Shown here one piece after another: positions 27,968 to 36,818 of a DNA stretch of 64,000 nt. The notes beneath the pieces were generated by a model. That model did not search any database. It was not told the DNA's origin and saw nothing but the letters and a program-made list of their open reading frames with translations. The DNA lies in NCBI GenBank assembly GCA_018401115.1, contig JAGYKX010000002.1, forward strand, positions 1 through 64,000, written 5' to 3'. Source of the DNA: Flavobacteriaceae bacterium (GTDB lineage: Bacteria; Bacteroidota; Bacteroidia; Flavobacteriales; Flavobacteriaceae). Numbering within the stretch: position 1 is the first letter of the stretch; every line of letters begins with the position of its first letter. Position numbers and translations under genes: made by a program.

Positions 27968-28669
27968 ATGAAAAAATTACTAGTCCTCCTTTTAATACTT
28001 TCTGGGACCACTTTAAAAGCACAAGACCAAACCTCTTTAGAAAAGCATTACCAAGCTTTTTATAAGCAAATGAGGGCACAAGGAGATATAAACGGAATTA
28101 TACAAGCCTTAACCCATCTTAATGTAATTGCGCCAAATACTGCTAGAAAAGACACCTTAGCTTACATATACAGCAGCAACAACCAACACATGCAAGCCTT
28201 AAATTTATTGGGTATTGAACGCTTAGACCAAGACTCAGATTTAGCTGTCCAAGTTAAAGCAGTTTCTTTAAAAGCCATTGAGCAACCTAAACGGGCCTTG
28301 GAACATTTTGAAGAATTAGCCAAAAGAAATCCAAGTGCTTATTTGTTATATGAGGTGTCAGACTTAAAAATAGTTACTGGAGACAACAGTGGTGCAATGG
28401 TTACTATTAAAGAAGGACAAGCGCTTACTAAGGCAGACATGAAATATGCCTTTTATGAAAGACAACAACCTTATGAGGTAGCCTTAAAATCTGCTTTTTT
28501 TCACTTAGAAGCTCTCGTGATTTACAACACAGATAAAAATAGAATTAAAGAGTCTATAGCTTTAATAGACAGGGCCCTGGTATTGTCACCGAATTTTAAT
28601 TTAGCCAGCCTGAGCAAACAAGCTCTTGAATCTAGATTGGTCGTTCCAGATGAAACTCCAAAAGACTAA
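27968..28669 (+). CDS. Secreted TPR-like protein
   Basis: A 233-aa protein with a clear signal peptide (MKKLLVLLLILSG...KAQ). The mature part is all-helical, with repeated A..L...A..L patterns and typical TPR phrasing (AYIYSSNNQHMQALNLL at ~67; ALEHFEELAKRNPSAYLLYE at ~110; ALIDRALVLSPNF at ~199). It probably acts as a periplasmic scaffold; no partner is evident. A -7-like TAGTTTTA lies at 27922-27929. It converges on the next genes at a long terminator. Confidence 0.7.
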   Translation: MKKLLVLLLILSGTTLKAQDQTSLEKHYQAFYKQMRAQGDINGIIQALTHLNVIAPNTARKDTLAYIYSSNNQHMQALNLLGIERLDQDSDLAVQVKAVSLKAIEQPKRALEHFEELAKRNPSAYLLYEVSDLKIVTGDNSGAMVTIKEGQALTKADMKYAFYERQQPYEVALKSAFFHLEALVIYNTDKNRIKESIALIDRALVLSPNFNLASLSKQALESRLVVPDETPKD

Positions 28670-28694
28670 AGCCAAAGCACAGTCATAACGAGCG

Positions 28695-28750
28695 AATTAA
28701 AAGAGGTAGCCTAAAAATACGCATAGCGTTATAGGCCTCTCTTTTAAATT
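28695..28750. terminator. Long bidirectional terminator hairpin
   Basis: AATTAAAAGAGGTAGCCTA (28695-28713) pairs imperfectly with TAGGCCTCTCTTTTAAATT (28732-28750), with an inner ACGC/GCGT stem. A and T flanks make it usable from either side, between the TPR gene and the convergent NTF2-like gene. Confidence 0.75.
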
Positions 28751-28765
28751 GCAAACCAATATCAT

Positions 28766-29302
28766 CTAATTTTTTAAGCCCTTGAGACGCATAATTGAAA
28801 CGCTATCTTGGGCTCTTTTCAATTCCAACAAACTGGAAACACGATCATTTGGCACGGCAATAGACAGCACATAATGGGCTATTTTCCACTGGCCTTCTTC
28901 AAATTCTAAAACACCTGAACCCCTGCAAATTCCCATTTGAGTATCTAGCAATTCGTCAAACCAAACCGTTGTATCATTGTGATAAATATGCCGCTCTAAG
29001 GAAGTAAAAGTCCAGGCCTTTCCCGCATTAAAATAAGGCTTTGAAAAAGACTTAAACGCCTTATTTTCCCAATGCTCGGTAGCATCTGTACCTACAAAAA
29101 CACCTTGCTTGGTCATGAGTGAGAAGTATTGATCAAAATCAGCATCGGCGGCAGCCAAATGCCAAGCATCAATTACTTTAGACGCCTGTTGAATTAATGA
29201 AGGCTCCGAAGTTGGTGCTAAAATTTCTTGGGCAGAAAGACCCATTGAAAGGCCCACAATAGCCCCTAACAAAAAGTAAGAGCGGATTTTTTTAACGAAC
29301 AT
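28766..29302 (-). CDS. Secreted SnoaL/NTF2-like protein
   Basis: About 178 aa with an N-terminal signal peptide (ends near LSAQ). The mature part resembles the SnoaL-like/DUF4440 NTF2 fold: ADADFDQYFSLMTKQGVFVGTDATEHW (a cone-shaped pocket helix and strand), then TSLERHIYHNDTTVWFDE and GSGVLEFEEGQWKIAHYVLS. Such proteins are binding or catalytic scaffolds of unknown substrate. ATGs at 29302, 29305 and 29314 are all possible; they overlap the upstream lipoprotein gene, showing co-transcription. Confidence 0.75.
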   Translation of the reverse strand: MFVKKIRSYFLLGAIVGLSMGLSAQEILAPTSEPSLIQQASKVIDAWHLAAADADFDQYFSLMTKQGVFVGTDATEHWENKAFKSFSKPYFNAGKAWTFTSLERHIYHNDTTVWFDELLDTQMGICRGSGVLEFEEGQWKIAHYVLSIAVPNDRVSSLLELKRAQDSVSIMRLKGLKN

Positions 29303-29786
29303 CATTAAAATCATTTAAGTTTACTGGTGCAACAGTATGCCTGTTGAGCTGGTCTTTCAGGCCATTAAAGGCCTCAATAGTTTCAATTGTAGCCGCCTTT
29401 GGATCCTGTGACTGGTCTATTAAAGCTTGGGTTTTCAAAAGGTATGTACGGAGCAACCGCTGCCTACTTTTTACCTCCGGAGTGTTAAAGTCATTCGGGT
29501 ATCCATCTTTGAGAATAGCCCCTTCTTTTTCAATTAATTCAGAGATCAACATTTTCAAATCAGGCAATGAAACCACTAATTTCAAAGCCGCCATTCTCTG
29601 GTCCAATGCGTCAAAAGCAGGCCATCCTTTTACAATTGAATCTGCTTTAAAAGACAAAGGTCTGAAATCCGGTAAATCTGAATAATCTAAAGATACATTG
29701 ACTCCTGTCGCTTCTTGCTTTTCCATTTGCTTTTCACCGCAGGAAAACACCCCTAATAAAGCCAAAAAAAACACTGATTTTTTCAT
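29292..29786 (-). CDS. Small lipoprotein of unknown function
   Basis: About 164 aa from ATG 29786 (an upstream five-codon extension also open). A lipoprotein signal ends in the lipobox GVFSC. The mature part is charged and mostly helical (LDQRMAALKLVVSLPDLKMLISELIEKE segment and LRTYLLKTQALIDQS) without a recognised domain. Its 3' end overlaps the NTF2-like gene, so both envelope proteins are made together. It diverges from the threonine-dehydrogenase-like gene. Confidence 0.7.
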   Translation of the reverse strand: MKKSVFFLALLGVFSCGEKQMEKQEATGVNVSLDYSDLPDFRPLSFKADSIVKGWPAFDALDQRMAALKLVVSLPDLKMLISELIEKEGAILKDGYPNDFNTPEVKSRQRLLRTYLLKTQALIDQSQDPKAATIETIEAFNGLKDQLNRHTVAPVNLNDFNDVR

Positions 29787-29816
29787 ATGGGAAAGATACA
29801 TAAATTAATAAAAGGG

Positions 29817-29824
29817 TATCTTTA
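29817..29824 (+). promoter_or_regulatory. -7 element for the threonine-dehydrogenase-like gene
   Basis: TATCTTTA, 22 bases before ATG 29847. It makes the upstream in-frame ATG at 29787 unlikely as a start. Confidence 0.45.
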
Positions 29825-29846
29825 CTGGGCTTTAAAAAAATATCCT

Positions 29847-30788
29847 ATGCACCATAAAACACTTATTCTAGGGGCCTGCGGGCAAATTGGTACTGAGCTC
29901 ACCATTGCGCTTAGAGAAAAATATGGCCTAGATAATGTGATAGCAAGTGATATTAGGGCAACAGAAGACCCGGTGATGAGTGCCGGACCCTTTGAGATTT
30001 TAGACGCTACTGATTTACACGCCCTAGAAGACGTGATCATGCATTATGAAATTGAGACCGTTTATTTAATGGCAGCCATGTTAAGCGGTACCGCTGAAAA
30101 ATTTCCTATGAAGGCTTGGTCTTTAAACATGGACACTTTATTTCATGTGTTGAACCTCGCTAAAGACAAAAAGATTTCAAAAATATTCTGGCCTTCTAGT
30201 ATTGCTGTTTTTGGGCCTGACACCCCTAAGCAAAAAACCCCACAACAATGTATTATGTCACCGAGTACCGTTTATGGGATGAGTAAATTGGCAGGAGAAA
30301 GATGGTGTGAATACTACCACTTAAAAAATGGGGTAGATGTGAGATCACTCCGATATCCTGGTTTGATTAGTTGGAAAACACAACCTGGAGGGGGCACTAC
30401 AGATTATGCCGTAGACATCTTTCACAAAGCAATTGAAAATGGTTCCTATGAAAGTTTTTTAGCCCCACAAACAACACTACCTATGATGTATATGAAAGAC
30501 GCCATTCGCGCCACCTTATCCATTATGGAGTTTGAGTCTACATCCCTTAAAAAAGGTATAGCTTACAATATAAGCGCCATGAGCTTTAATCCTCAGGAAT
30601 TGGCCCAAGAGATTGCTAAACAACTCCCAGGGTTTACTATAAGTTATGCCCCAGATTTCAGGCAAGCCATTGCAGACAGCTGGCCTGACAGTATTTCCGA
30701 CCTAGAAGCACAAAACGATTGGTTCTGGAAGCCCCATTTTAATATGGAAAAAATGGTCAAAGACATGCTACAACACCTAAGCTCTTAA
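29847..30788 (+). CDS. L-threonine 3-dehydrogenase-like extended SDR
   Basis: A 313-aa extended short-chain dehydrogenase. The NAD loop GACGQIG is at ~8-14, the Ser strand WPSSIAVFGP at ~119-128, and the catalytic YxxxK is in TVYGMSKLAGE (~144-154). The RYPGLISWKTQPGGGTTDYA region (~173-192) is characteristic of the UDP-galactose-epimerase-like threonine dehydrogenases known in Flavobacterium. It would oxidise Thr to 2-amino-3-ketobutyrate. A 20-codon upstream extension is rejected because it contains the -7 box. Confidence 0.85.
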   Translation: MHHKTLILGACGQIGTELTIALREKYGLDNVIASDIRATEDPVMSAGPFEILDATDLHALEDVIMHYEIETVYLMAAMLSGTAEKFPMKAWSLNMDTLFHVLNLAKDKKISKIFWPSSIAVFGPDTPKQKTPQQCIMSPSTVYGMSKLAGERWCEYYHLKNGVDVRSLRYPGLISWKTQPGGGTTDYAVDIFHKAIENGSYESFLAPQTTLPMMYMKDAIRATLSIMEFESTSLKKGIAYNISAMSFNPQELAQEIAKQLPGFTISYAPDFRQAIADSWPDSISDLEAQNDWFWKPHFNMEKMVKDMLQHLSS

Positions 30789-30929
30789 AACGCTTAAAAA
30801 TCCCTTCAATAGATTGGTTTTAAATTTAGGCTAGTTCAATATTAAAGCTTAAAAATAAAAGCTTATAAAGACAAGTTTAGAAAGACAGCTTACAATTCAA
30901 GTGCTCAAAGTCAGCCCCTCATAAACCCA

Positions 30930-32312
30930 TTACATAGCAAAAGCAGACTTAAACTTAAGTTTCTTTTCAATAGTGGTAATTAAGGTATTGGCAATGTCTT
31001 TACCCGTAGCATTTTCTATGCCCTCAAGACCTGGAGAAGAATTCACCTCCAATAACAAAGGACCCTTATTAGAACGAATAATGTCTACCCCAGCCACTGC
31101 CAAATTAAGCACCTTACTCGCCTTAATGGCTAATTTTTTCTCCTCTGCTGTAATTTTAACAACAGAAGCTTTTCCTCCTTGGTGAATATTGGCCCTAAAT
31201 TCCCCTTTTTCTGCCTGTCTTTGAATAGAAGCTACAACCTTGCCATCTACTACAAAACAACGAATGTCTTGGCCATTGGCTTCTTTAATGAATTCTTGAA
31301 CCAATATGTTGGTTTGTACACTTTTAAAAGCATTAATCACACTTTCTGCAGCCTTATTGGTCTCCGCCAAAACCACCCCTTTTCCTTGTGTGCTTTCTAA
31401 AAGCTTAATGATTAAGGGAGCCCCATTCACCATTCTAATAAGGTCTTTAGTATCTAAAGGCGACTTGGCAAAACCAGTAATAGGAATATGAATGTCAAAT
31501 TTGGCAAATAACTGAGAGGCAAACAATTTATCTCTAGATTGTGTAATAGCCTCCGCTGAATTTAAACAATACACCCCTAAATTGTCGAACTGCCTAATTA
31601 GGGCGCATCCATAAAAAGTAACCGCCGGCTTAATTCTGGGAATAATAGCGTCAAATTCATTGAGAATATTCCCTCCCCTATACCTGATTTCAGGAGAATT
31701 CGCATCTAACTTCATATAAGAGTGTTCCACATTAAGAAACACCATTTCATGCCCTCTAGCCTCTCCAGCTTCCATGATTCTCTTGTTGGAATACAGGTTG
31801 GGATTACTGGCCAAAAGGGCAATTTTTAAGCCTGTTTTAGCCTTCATGTAAGAGGCATACTTAGCATTCACTTCCGCTTCTGTAAACTCTTTTTGCAAGA
31901 AGAAATCTGCAGGATTTACCATATAACGGCCATTTAAAGCCTCTCTTCCGAGCAGCATTCTAAATTCCATGGTATCTCTGTTGGCTAAGGTTAACTCAAT
32001 GTCAAAAGTGTCTGATCCAATGGTTACAGGTGTTTTAATCACAAAACGCTCTTCTGCAATTCCTGAAGAACTTTTGACGGTCCTCCTGTCTACCAACTTA
32101 GCCTCGCATTGTATGTTAATACTCCTGTTGTCTTGAAGGGGGTTAATTTCAAATTTCACATACTCTTGCCCCCCACGACCAAATACTTTGGCGTTGGCCG
32201 CCTGAATAGAAGAAGTCTTAGCGCCAGAGTCTACCCTAGCTTTAATAGCTGGAATGCCCAAGGCTTCAAATACACACCACTCTTCACTTCCAATAATACT
32301 TAAATCTTGCAT
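30930..32312 (-). CDS. rimK: RimB-RimK fusion: retropepsin-like domain + ATP-grasp glutamate ligase
   Basis: The 460-aa protein has an N-terminal retropepsin-like domain (~1-140; [11 protein letters not shown] at ~25-35, the DSGA catalytic-Asp motif of the RimB/ATP-dependent zinc-protease family) fused to an ATP-grasp ligase of the RimK family (~160-455; [44 protein letters not shown]). RimK adds Glu residues to ribosomal S6 and other C-termini; RimB is its usual separate partner protease. The dispersed GGCATCGGCCGG motif and an A-rich leader lie just upstream of the ATG. Confidence 0.88.
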   Translation of the reverse strand: MQDLSIIGSEEWCVFEALGIPAIKARVDSGAKTSSIQAANAKVFGRGGQEYVKFEINPLQDNRSINIQCEAKLVDRRTVKSSSGIAEERFVIKTPVTIGSDTFDIELTLANRDTMEFRMLLGREALNGRYMVNPADFFLQKEFTEAEVNAKYASYMKAKTGLKIALLASNPNLYSNKRIMEAGEARGHEMVFLNVEHSYMKLDANSPEIRYRGGNILNEFDAIIPRIKPAVTFYGCALIRQFDNLGVYCLNSAEAITQSRDKLFASQLFAKFDIHIPITGFAKSPLDTKDLIRMVNGAPLIIKLLESTQGKGVVLAETNKAAESVINAFKSVQTNILVQEFIKEANGQDIRCFVVDGKVVASIQRQAEKGEFRANIHQGGKASVVKITAEEKKLAIKASKVLNLAVAGVDIIRSNKGPLLLEVNSSPGLEGIENATGKDIANTLITTIEKKLKFKSAFAM

Positions 32313-32326
32313 TTTTTATTTTTTTT

Positions 32327-32342
32327 GCCTCCGGCCGATGCC
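32327..32342 (+). repeat. Dispersed GCCTCCGGCCGATGCC motif, intergenic copy
   Basis: A GC-rich 16-mer in an otherwise AT-rich 44-base gap, 15 bases upstream of the rimK start (minus strand). It is identical to the copy at 59390-59405. Confidence 0.5.
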
Positions 32343-32356
32343 TTCATTCAAAGCTC

Positions 32357-33142
32357 CTACAATAATTTTAATATCCTAATCACAAAAAGATCTACCACCT
32401 CTACCAAGATTAAAAGAATAATGATCCATTCTAACTTACTGCTTTCTCGGTGCTCCATAATATCTTTAAAGAGCTCTAAATCTTCTTTTATAATAGCCGT
32501 TCTTTCATAAATATACCTATAGCGGTCTTTTAGATCAAAGGTCTGCTTTAAAGCTATATTTAAAGTATTCAAAGATTCGTTCTCCCAGGTAATATCTGGA
32601 GAATCAAAAATATAGAGGTTTTCTGAAATCTGATTCTTTATATTTAATACTTTTCCAATAAAGCGTTTCAATTTAATTCCTGATATATCTAATTTACCTT
32701 TTAATTCAAGGGATTTAGTGTACTTATTGGTCTCTGCCAACAACTGATCAGTAATTTCTAAATACTGGTCCAGCGCTACGGACTGTGAGGTGTTTAGCAT
32801 AACCAATCTAATAGCCTCCGGATCAAAGTGGGCTAGGGTCACCTTGTCAAAGGCTACTTTTTGTTCCCCTTCAGACACATACACTCGAATGGTTTCCTTT
32901 AAATCCTGTTCTTGCCATGGTGTTGCCTCAGGGTTGAGCTGTTCTATGAGCGTATTAATTTCTTGGGCATTGTGATTAAAAAAGGCCGCTACACCATATT
33001 GAAAGACATATACAAATTTTTCTGTACCATTGGACAAGAAAAGTTCATCAGAATCTGTAAATAATATGGGTAATGCCAGCTTTTGCTTGCACTGCCTAAT
33101 ATTAAAACTAGGGGCTATTTGAAGGGCTATAACAGGATACAT
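32357..33142 (-). CDS. DUF155/RMD1 family membrane protein
   Basis: A 261-aa protein: an alpha/beta N-terminal part (LFLSNGTEKFVYVFQYGVAAFF at ~33-54), a helical middle with LEITDQLLAETNKYTKSLELKGKLDIS, and one C-terminal membrane helix (WIIILLILVEVVDLFVI, ~239-255). This matches DUF155, which includes yeast RMD1 and Sad1-interacting factor 2. A tail-anchored inner-membrane protein is likely. Role unknown in bacteria. Two bases separate it from the acidic small protein upstream. Confidence 0.85.
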   Translation of the reverse strand: MYPVIALQIAPSFNIRQCKQKLALPILFTDSDELFLSNGTEKFVYVFQYGVAAFFNHNAQEINTLIEQLNPEATPWQEQDLKETIRVYVSEGEQKVAFDKVTLAHFDPEAIRLVMLNTSQSVALDQYLEITDQLLAETNKYTKSLELKGKLDISGIKLKRFIGKVLNIKNQISENLYIFDSPDITWENESLNTLNIALKQTFDLKDRYRYIYERTAIIKEDLELFKDIMEHRESSKLEWIIILLILVEVVDLFVIRILKLL

Positions 33143-33144
33143 GC

Positions 33145-33450
33145 TTAGTCTTCTGTGTCCTCTGCTATGTCAATGTCTGGAATAGCGTCTGGATCATTGT
33201 CGTCAAAATCCTCATAGTCATCTTCGTCGTAATTGGCCATAGTCTTTTCTAACTTGGCACTAATTTTCACCAGATATTTAGTATCTTCTGTAGAAACTTC
33301 TACTGCATGAATAGTCTCCCCTGAAGCATTTTTAAAGCTTATAATATTTAGGTCATCATATCCATCTGGATACTTCTCTACCAAAAGCTTTAATACCTCT
33401 GGAGTCAATTTTTTAAAATCTACAATGACACGTTTTAATGGCTGTTGCAT
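33145..33450 (-). CDS. Small acidic-tailed protein
   Basis: A 101-aa soluble protein with a basic N-terminal segment (PLKRVIVDFKKLTPEVLKLLVEKYP), a compact alpha/beta middle and a strongly acidic tail from ~74 (DEDDYEDFDD...). No family recognised with certainty. It sits two bases from the DHS-like gene's stop side and two bases from the DUF155 gene, inside the polyamine cluster. The acidic tail could bind polyamines or a basic partner, which is speculation. Confidence 0.7.
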   Translation of the reverse strand: MQQPLKRVIVDFKKLTPEVLKLLVEKYPDGYDDLNIISFKNASGETIHAVEVSTEDTKYLVKISAKLEKTMANYDEDDYEDFDDNDPDAIPDIDIAEDTED

Positions 33451-33452
33451 GG

Positions 33453-34424
33453 CTAAAAATCTAAAAGGTAAGCAAAGATTAATGGGGCTACAATAGTAGC
33501 ATCACTCTCTATAATATACTTTGGGGTATCTATATCTAATTTACCCCATGTAATTTTCTCGTTAGGTACAGCGCCTGAATAAGATCCGTAGCTTGTAGTA
33601 GAGTCACTAATCTGACAGAAATAACTCCAAAAAGGCGTATCTGTTCGCTCCATATCTTGGTAGAGCATGGGCACCACACAAATAGGGAAATCTCCAGCAA
33701 TTCCTCCACCAATTTGGAAGAAACCAATGCCGTTTTGAGAATGATCTGTGTACCAATCTGCTAAAAAAGTCATGTACTCAATACCAGACTTTACAGTGCT
33801 GGCTTTTAATTCACCTTTGAGCACATAAGAGGCAAAGATATTCCCCATAGTGCTGTCTTCCCAACCTGGGCAAACAATGGGCAAGTTCTTTTCTGCGGCC
33901 GCATACATCCATGAGTCTTTTAAATCAATTTCATAGTATTCTTCCAATACCCCTGAGAGGAGCATTTTATACATAAATTCATGTGGAAAATAGCGCTCCC
34001 CTGCTTCCTCTGCATCTTTCCATATTTTATAGATATGTTTCTGAAGCCTTCTAAAAGCCTCCTCTTCTGGGATACAAGTATCGGTAACTCTATTGAGTCC
34101 CTTTTCGAGTAAGTCCCATTCTTGCTGGGGGGTTAAATCTCTGTAGTTGGGCACACGCTCATAATGGGAATGGGCCACCAAATTCATAATATCTTCCTCT
34201 AAATTTGCTCCAGTACAAGAAATAATTTGAACCTTGTCTCGGCGGATCATTTCAGCGAAAATCTTTCCTAATTCTGCGGTACTCATTGCGCCTGCTAGAG
34301 ACACCAACATTTTAGAACCACCGGCCAATTGCGCTTCATATCCCTTCGCAGCGTCTACTAATGCAGCTGCATTAAAATGCAAATAATACTTTTCTATAAA
34401 ATTTGAAATAGCTCCTTTACTCAT
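33453..34424 (-). CDS. Deoxyhypusine-synthase-like protein lacking the catalytic Lys
   Basis: A 323-aa member of the deoxyhypusine/homospermidine synthase fold. Conserved NAD-site pieces are visible: VSLAGAMSTAELG (~41-53), SCTGANLEED (~69-78) and SGAVPNEKITWGK (~283-295), the equivalent of SGARPDEAVSWGK in eukaryotic enzymes. In human DHS the segment GGGVVK carries the imine-forming Lys329; here it reads GGGIAG (~239-244), so that Lys is absent. The gene follows speA and speB with overlapping ends, so a polyamine role is likely, yet classic aminobutyl transfer through Lys is doubtful. ATG 34424 is chosen; it overlaps the speB stop. Confidence 0.85.
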   Translation of the reverse strand: MSKGAISNFIEKYYLHFNAAALVDAAKGYEAQLAGGSKMLVSLAGAMSTAELGKIFAEMIRRDKVQIISCTGANLEEDIMNLVAHSHYERVPNYRDLTPQQEWDLLEKGLNRVTDTCIPEEEAFRRLQKHIYKIWKDAEEAGERYFPHEFMYKMLLSGVLEEYYEIDLKDSWMYAAAEKNLPIVCPGWEDSTMGNIFASYVLKGELKASTVKSGIEYMTFLADWYTDHSQNGIGFFQIGGGIAGDFPICVVPMLYQDMERTDTPFWSYFCQISDSTTSYGSYSGAVPNEKITWGKLDIDTPKYIIESDATIVAPLIFAYLLDF

Positions 34425-35355
34425 CGCTGTCTTGAAATTTAGTGAGATTATTTTTTTTAGCGTGTTCCACATCAAAAGTATTGTCATATGGATCACTCGC
34501 CAAGACCTCCATGAATTTATAACTTAACATCTTATAATACAACTTAGCCGCTAAAAATTCCGACGGCTTGCTGCTGCTATTAGGGCAGAGCTCAACAATG
34601 TCAAAGCCTACTACATTTTTCTCTGCAAAAACTTCTTTTAAAAATGCCAGTGTTTCATACCACAACAAACCGCCTGGCTCAGGAGTTCCAGTTGCCGGTA
34701 GGATAGAAGGATCAAAGGCATCTAGGTCTAAGGTAATAAATACATTGTCTGTCATGAGCTCTAAAGCCTTGTCGGACCAATATTCATCCTGCACCATATC
34801 ATGGGCAAAAAATGTTTTCTCAGGATCCATAAAAGAGTTTTCTATCTGATCCATGGAACGAATACCCACCTGGATTAAATTGGTGGTTTGGCTTGCCTCA
34901 TGAACCGCACATGCATGGTTGCAGCTAGTGCCCTCATAAGAAGCCCTTAAGTCTGCATGGGCGTCTATATGGAGTACCGTTAAATTTTCAAAACTTTCAT
35001 TAAAAGCCCTTATGGTACCTATTGAAATAGAATGCTCTCCTCCAAAAAGGGTCACAAACTTGTTCTTCTTTATATAAGACTTTGTAATTTTATGAACCGC
35101 CTCTACCATTGCCTCAGGCGTACTGTTCTCCAATACAGGATCTGCTAAATACACGCCTTGTTGGTACACCTCAGTGGTCGTTTCAATATCGTATAATTCC
35201 ATATTTTCAGAGGCTGCCAAAAAAGCCTCTGGCCCTTTGTCTGCTCCTTTCCCCCAAGTACTCGTACCGTCGTAGGGCACAGGGATTAATACTACTTTAG
35301 CTGTTTCTATCTGGGCAAACTCGTCTGGAATGCCAGCGTAATTATTCTTGCTCAT
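34417..35355 (-). CDS. speB: Agmatinase (ureohydrolase family)
   Basis: Hydrolyses agmatine to putrescine and urea. The 312-aa manganese enzyme has the ureohydrolase metal motifs FGGEHSISIG (~101-110), HIDAHADLR (~129-137) and ITLDLDAFDPSILPATGTPEPGGL (~209-232; D-x-D metal ligands). Specificity among ureohydrolases is inferred from the neighbour: it overlaps arginine decarboxylase upstream by 14 bases and the DHS-like gene downstream by 8 bases. Confidence 0.9.
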   Translation of the reverse strand: MSKNNYAGIPDEFAQIETAKVVLIPVPYDGTSTWGKGADKGPEAFLAASENMELYDIETTTEVYQQGVYLADPVLENSTPEAMVEAVHKITKSYIKKNKFVTLFGGEHSISIGTIRAFNESFENLTVLHIDAHADLRASYEGTSCNHACAVHEASQTTNLIQVGIRSMDQIENSFMDPEKTFFAHDMVQDEYWSDKALELMTDNVFITLDLDAFDPSILPATGTPEPGGLLWYETLAFLKEVFAEKNVVGFDIVELCPNSSSKPSEFLAAKLYYKMLSYKFMEVLASDPYDNTFDVEHAKKNNLTKFQDSDE

Positions 35356-36742
35356 ACCCTAAAATTTTAAGCATCTCAGATGCTTCTTGTTGCTGTGAAA
35401 ATAATGAAGTGGTTAAATTCCCCGCTGCGTCTTTTTGAATTAAAACATGCTTTGGGGTAGGAATTAAACAATGCTGTAAGCCACCGAAGCCTCCAATAGA
35501 CTCTTGATAAGCACCCGTATTAAAGAACCCAATATAAAGGGGTTTGTCTTTCTTAAATTTTGGAAGATAAATAGCATTCATGTGCTGCTCAGAATTGTAA
35601 TAATCATCACTATCACAAGTAAGCCCTCCTAAAAGCACACGTTCGTACTCATCCTGCCACCTGTTAATAGGCAACATAATAAAACGCTTGTTTATGGCCC
35701 AAGTATCTGGAAGGGTTGTAATGAAAGAAGAGTCTATCATATTCCATTTCTCTCTGTCATTCTGCTGCTTCTGATACAACACTTGGTATATTGCTCCACC
35801 ACTCTCTCCGACCGTAAAACTTCCAAACTCAGTGAAAATATGAGGTACAGGAACGTCTGCTTCTGCACAAATAGCGTTAATCTGGTTTAAGATCTCTTCT
35901 ATCATATAGGCGTAGTCGTATTCAAAGGCTAAGGAGTTTTTAATCGGAAAACCGCCGCCAATATTGAGACTATCCAAGCTTGGGCATATTTTTTTAAGGC
36001 GTACATACACCTTTAAACACTTACTTAATTCGTTCCAGTAATAGGCATTGTCTCTAATACCTGTATTGATAAAAAAGTGAAGCATTTTTAACTCTACATG
36101 TTCATGCCCCTTAATCTGATCTTCGTAAAAAGGAACAATATTTCGGTATCCAATTCCCAATCTTGACGTATAAAACTCAAACTTTGGTTCTTCTTCAGAG
36201 GCTATTCTAATACCAATTTTATAATCACCCTTTATTTTTTCTGACAACAAAGAAATCTCTTCGTAATTGTCAATAATAGGAATACAATTCTCGTGGCCTG
36301 AATTAATAAGCCTGGCAATGTTTTCTATATATTGAGCCCTTTTAAAACCATTGCAAATCACAAAAGTATCTGGCTTTATTTTGCCTGCTTCTTTAAGCGA
36401 TTCTACTATATTAATATCAAAAGCAGAAGAAGTTTCAATATGAATGTCGTTGCTTAAGGCTTCTTCTAAAACATGTTTAAAATGTGAACTCTTGGTGCAG
36501 TAACAATAATGGTACTTCCCTTTGTATCCGTTTTTTTTAATCGCATTGTCGAACCATCCTTTAGCCCGTTGGATGTTTTCAGATATTTTGGGTAAATAAG
36601 TGAATTTTAATGGGGTTCCATATTGGGCCACCAATTTTTCTAATTCAATGCCGTGAAAACGTAAATTTTCATCTTCTAATGTGAATTCTTCTTGTGGAAA
36701 ATAATAACTCTGGTGTATTAGATCAATATATTTAATATTCAT
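35342..36742 (-). CDS. speA: Arginine decarboxylase, alanine-racemase fold
   Basis: Decarboxylates Arg to agmatine. The 466-aa PLP enzyme has the fold-III Lys in YCTKSSHF (~83-90), the glycine-rich phosphate site GGGFPIKNSLAF (~271-282) and the inter-subunit CDSDDYYN (~381-388). It is shorter than the ~650-aa E. coli SpeA, as is usual in Bacteroidota. speB and the DHS-like gene follow with overlaps; a 55-aa ORF precedes it on the same strand. Confidence 0.88.
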   Translation of the reverse strand: MNIKYIDLIHQSYYFPQEEFTLEDENLRFHGIELEKLVAQYGTPLKFTYLPKISENIQRAKGWFDNAIKKNGYKGKYHYCYCTKSSHFKHVLEEALSNDIHIETSSAFDINIVESLKEAGKIKPDTFVICNGFKRAQYIENIARLINSGHENCIPIIDNYEEISLLSEKIKGDYKIGIRIASEEEPKFEFYTSRLGIGYRNIVPFYEDQIKGHEHVELKMLHFFINTGIRDNAYYWNELSKCLKVYVRLKKICPSLDSLNIGGGFPIKNSLAFEYDYAYMIEEILNQINAICAEADVPVPHIFTEFGSFTVGESGGAIYQVLYQKQQNDREKWNMIDSSFITTLPDTWAINKRFIMLPINRWQDEYERVLLGGLTCDSDDYYNSEQHMNAIYLPKFKKDKPLYIGFFNTGAYQESIGGFGGLQHCLIPTPKHVLIQKDAAGNLTTSLFSQQQEASEMLKILGYEQE

Positions 36743-36818
36743 TATTGCAAATTAAAAATTAAAGAAAGGCCAAGAATGCATATCCAAGGCGTTTAAAAAA
36801 TGAGGTACAATAAAGGTA

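Noticed and set aside
30841..30900. Repeated AAAGCTTA/AAAGACA words in the gap after the threonine-dehydrogenase-like gene
   Set aside because: Too short and irregular in an AT-rich spacer to claim a repeat family.
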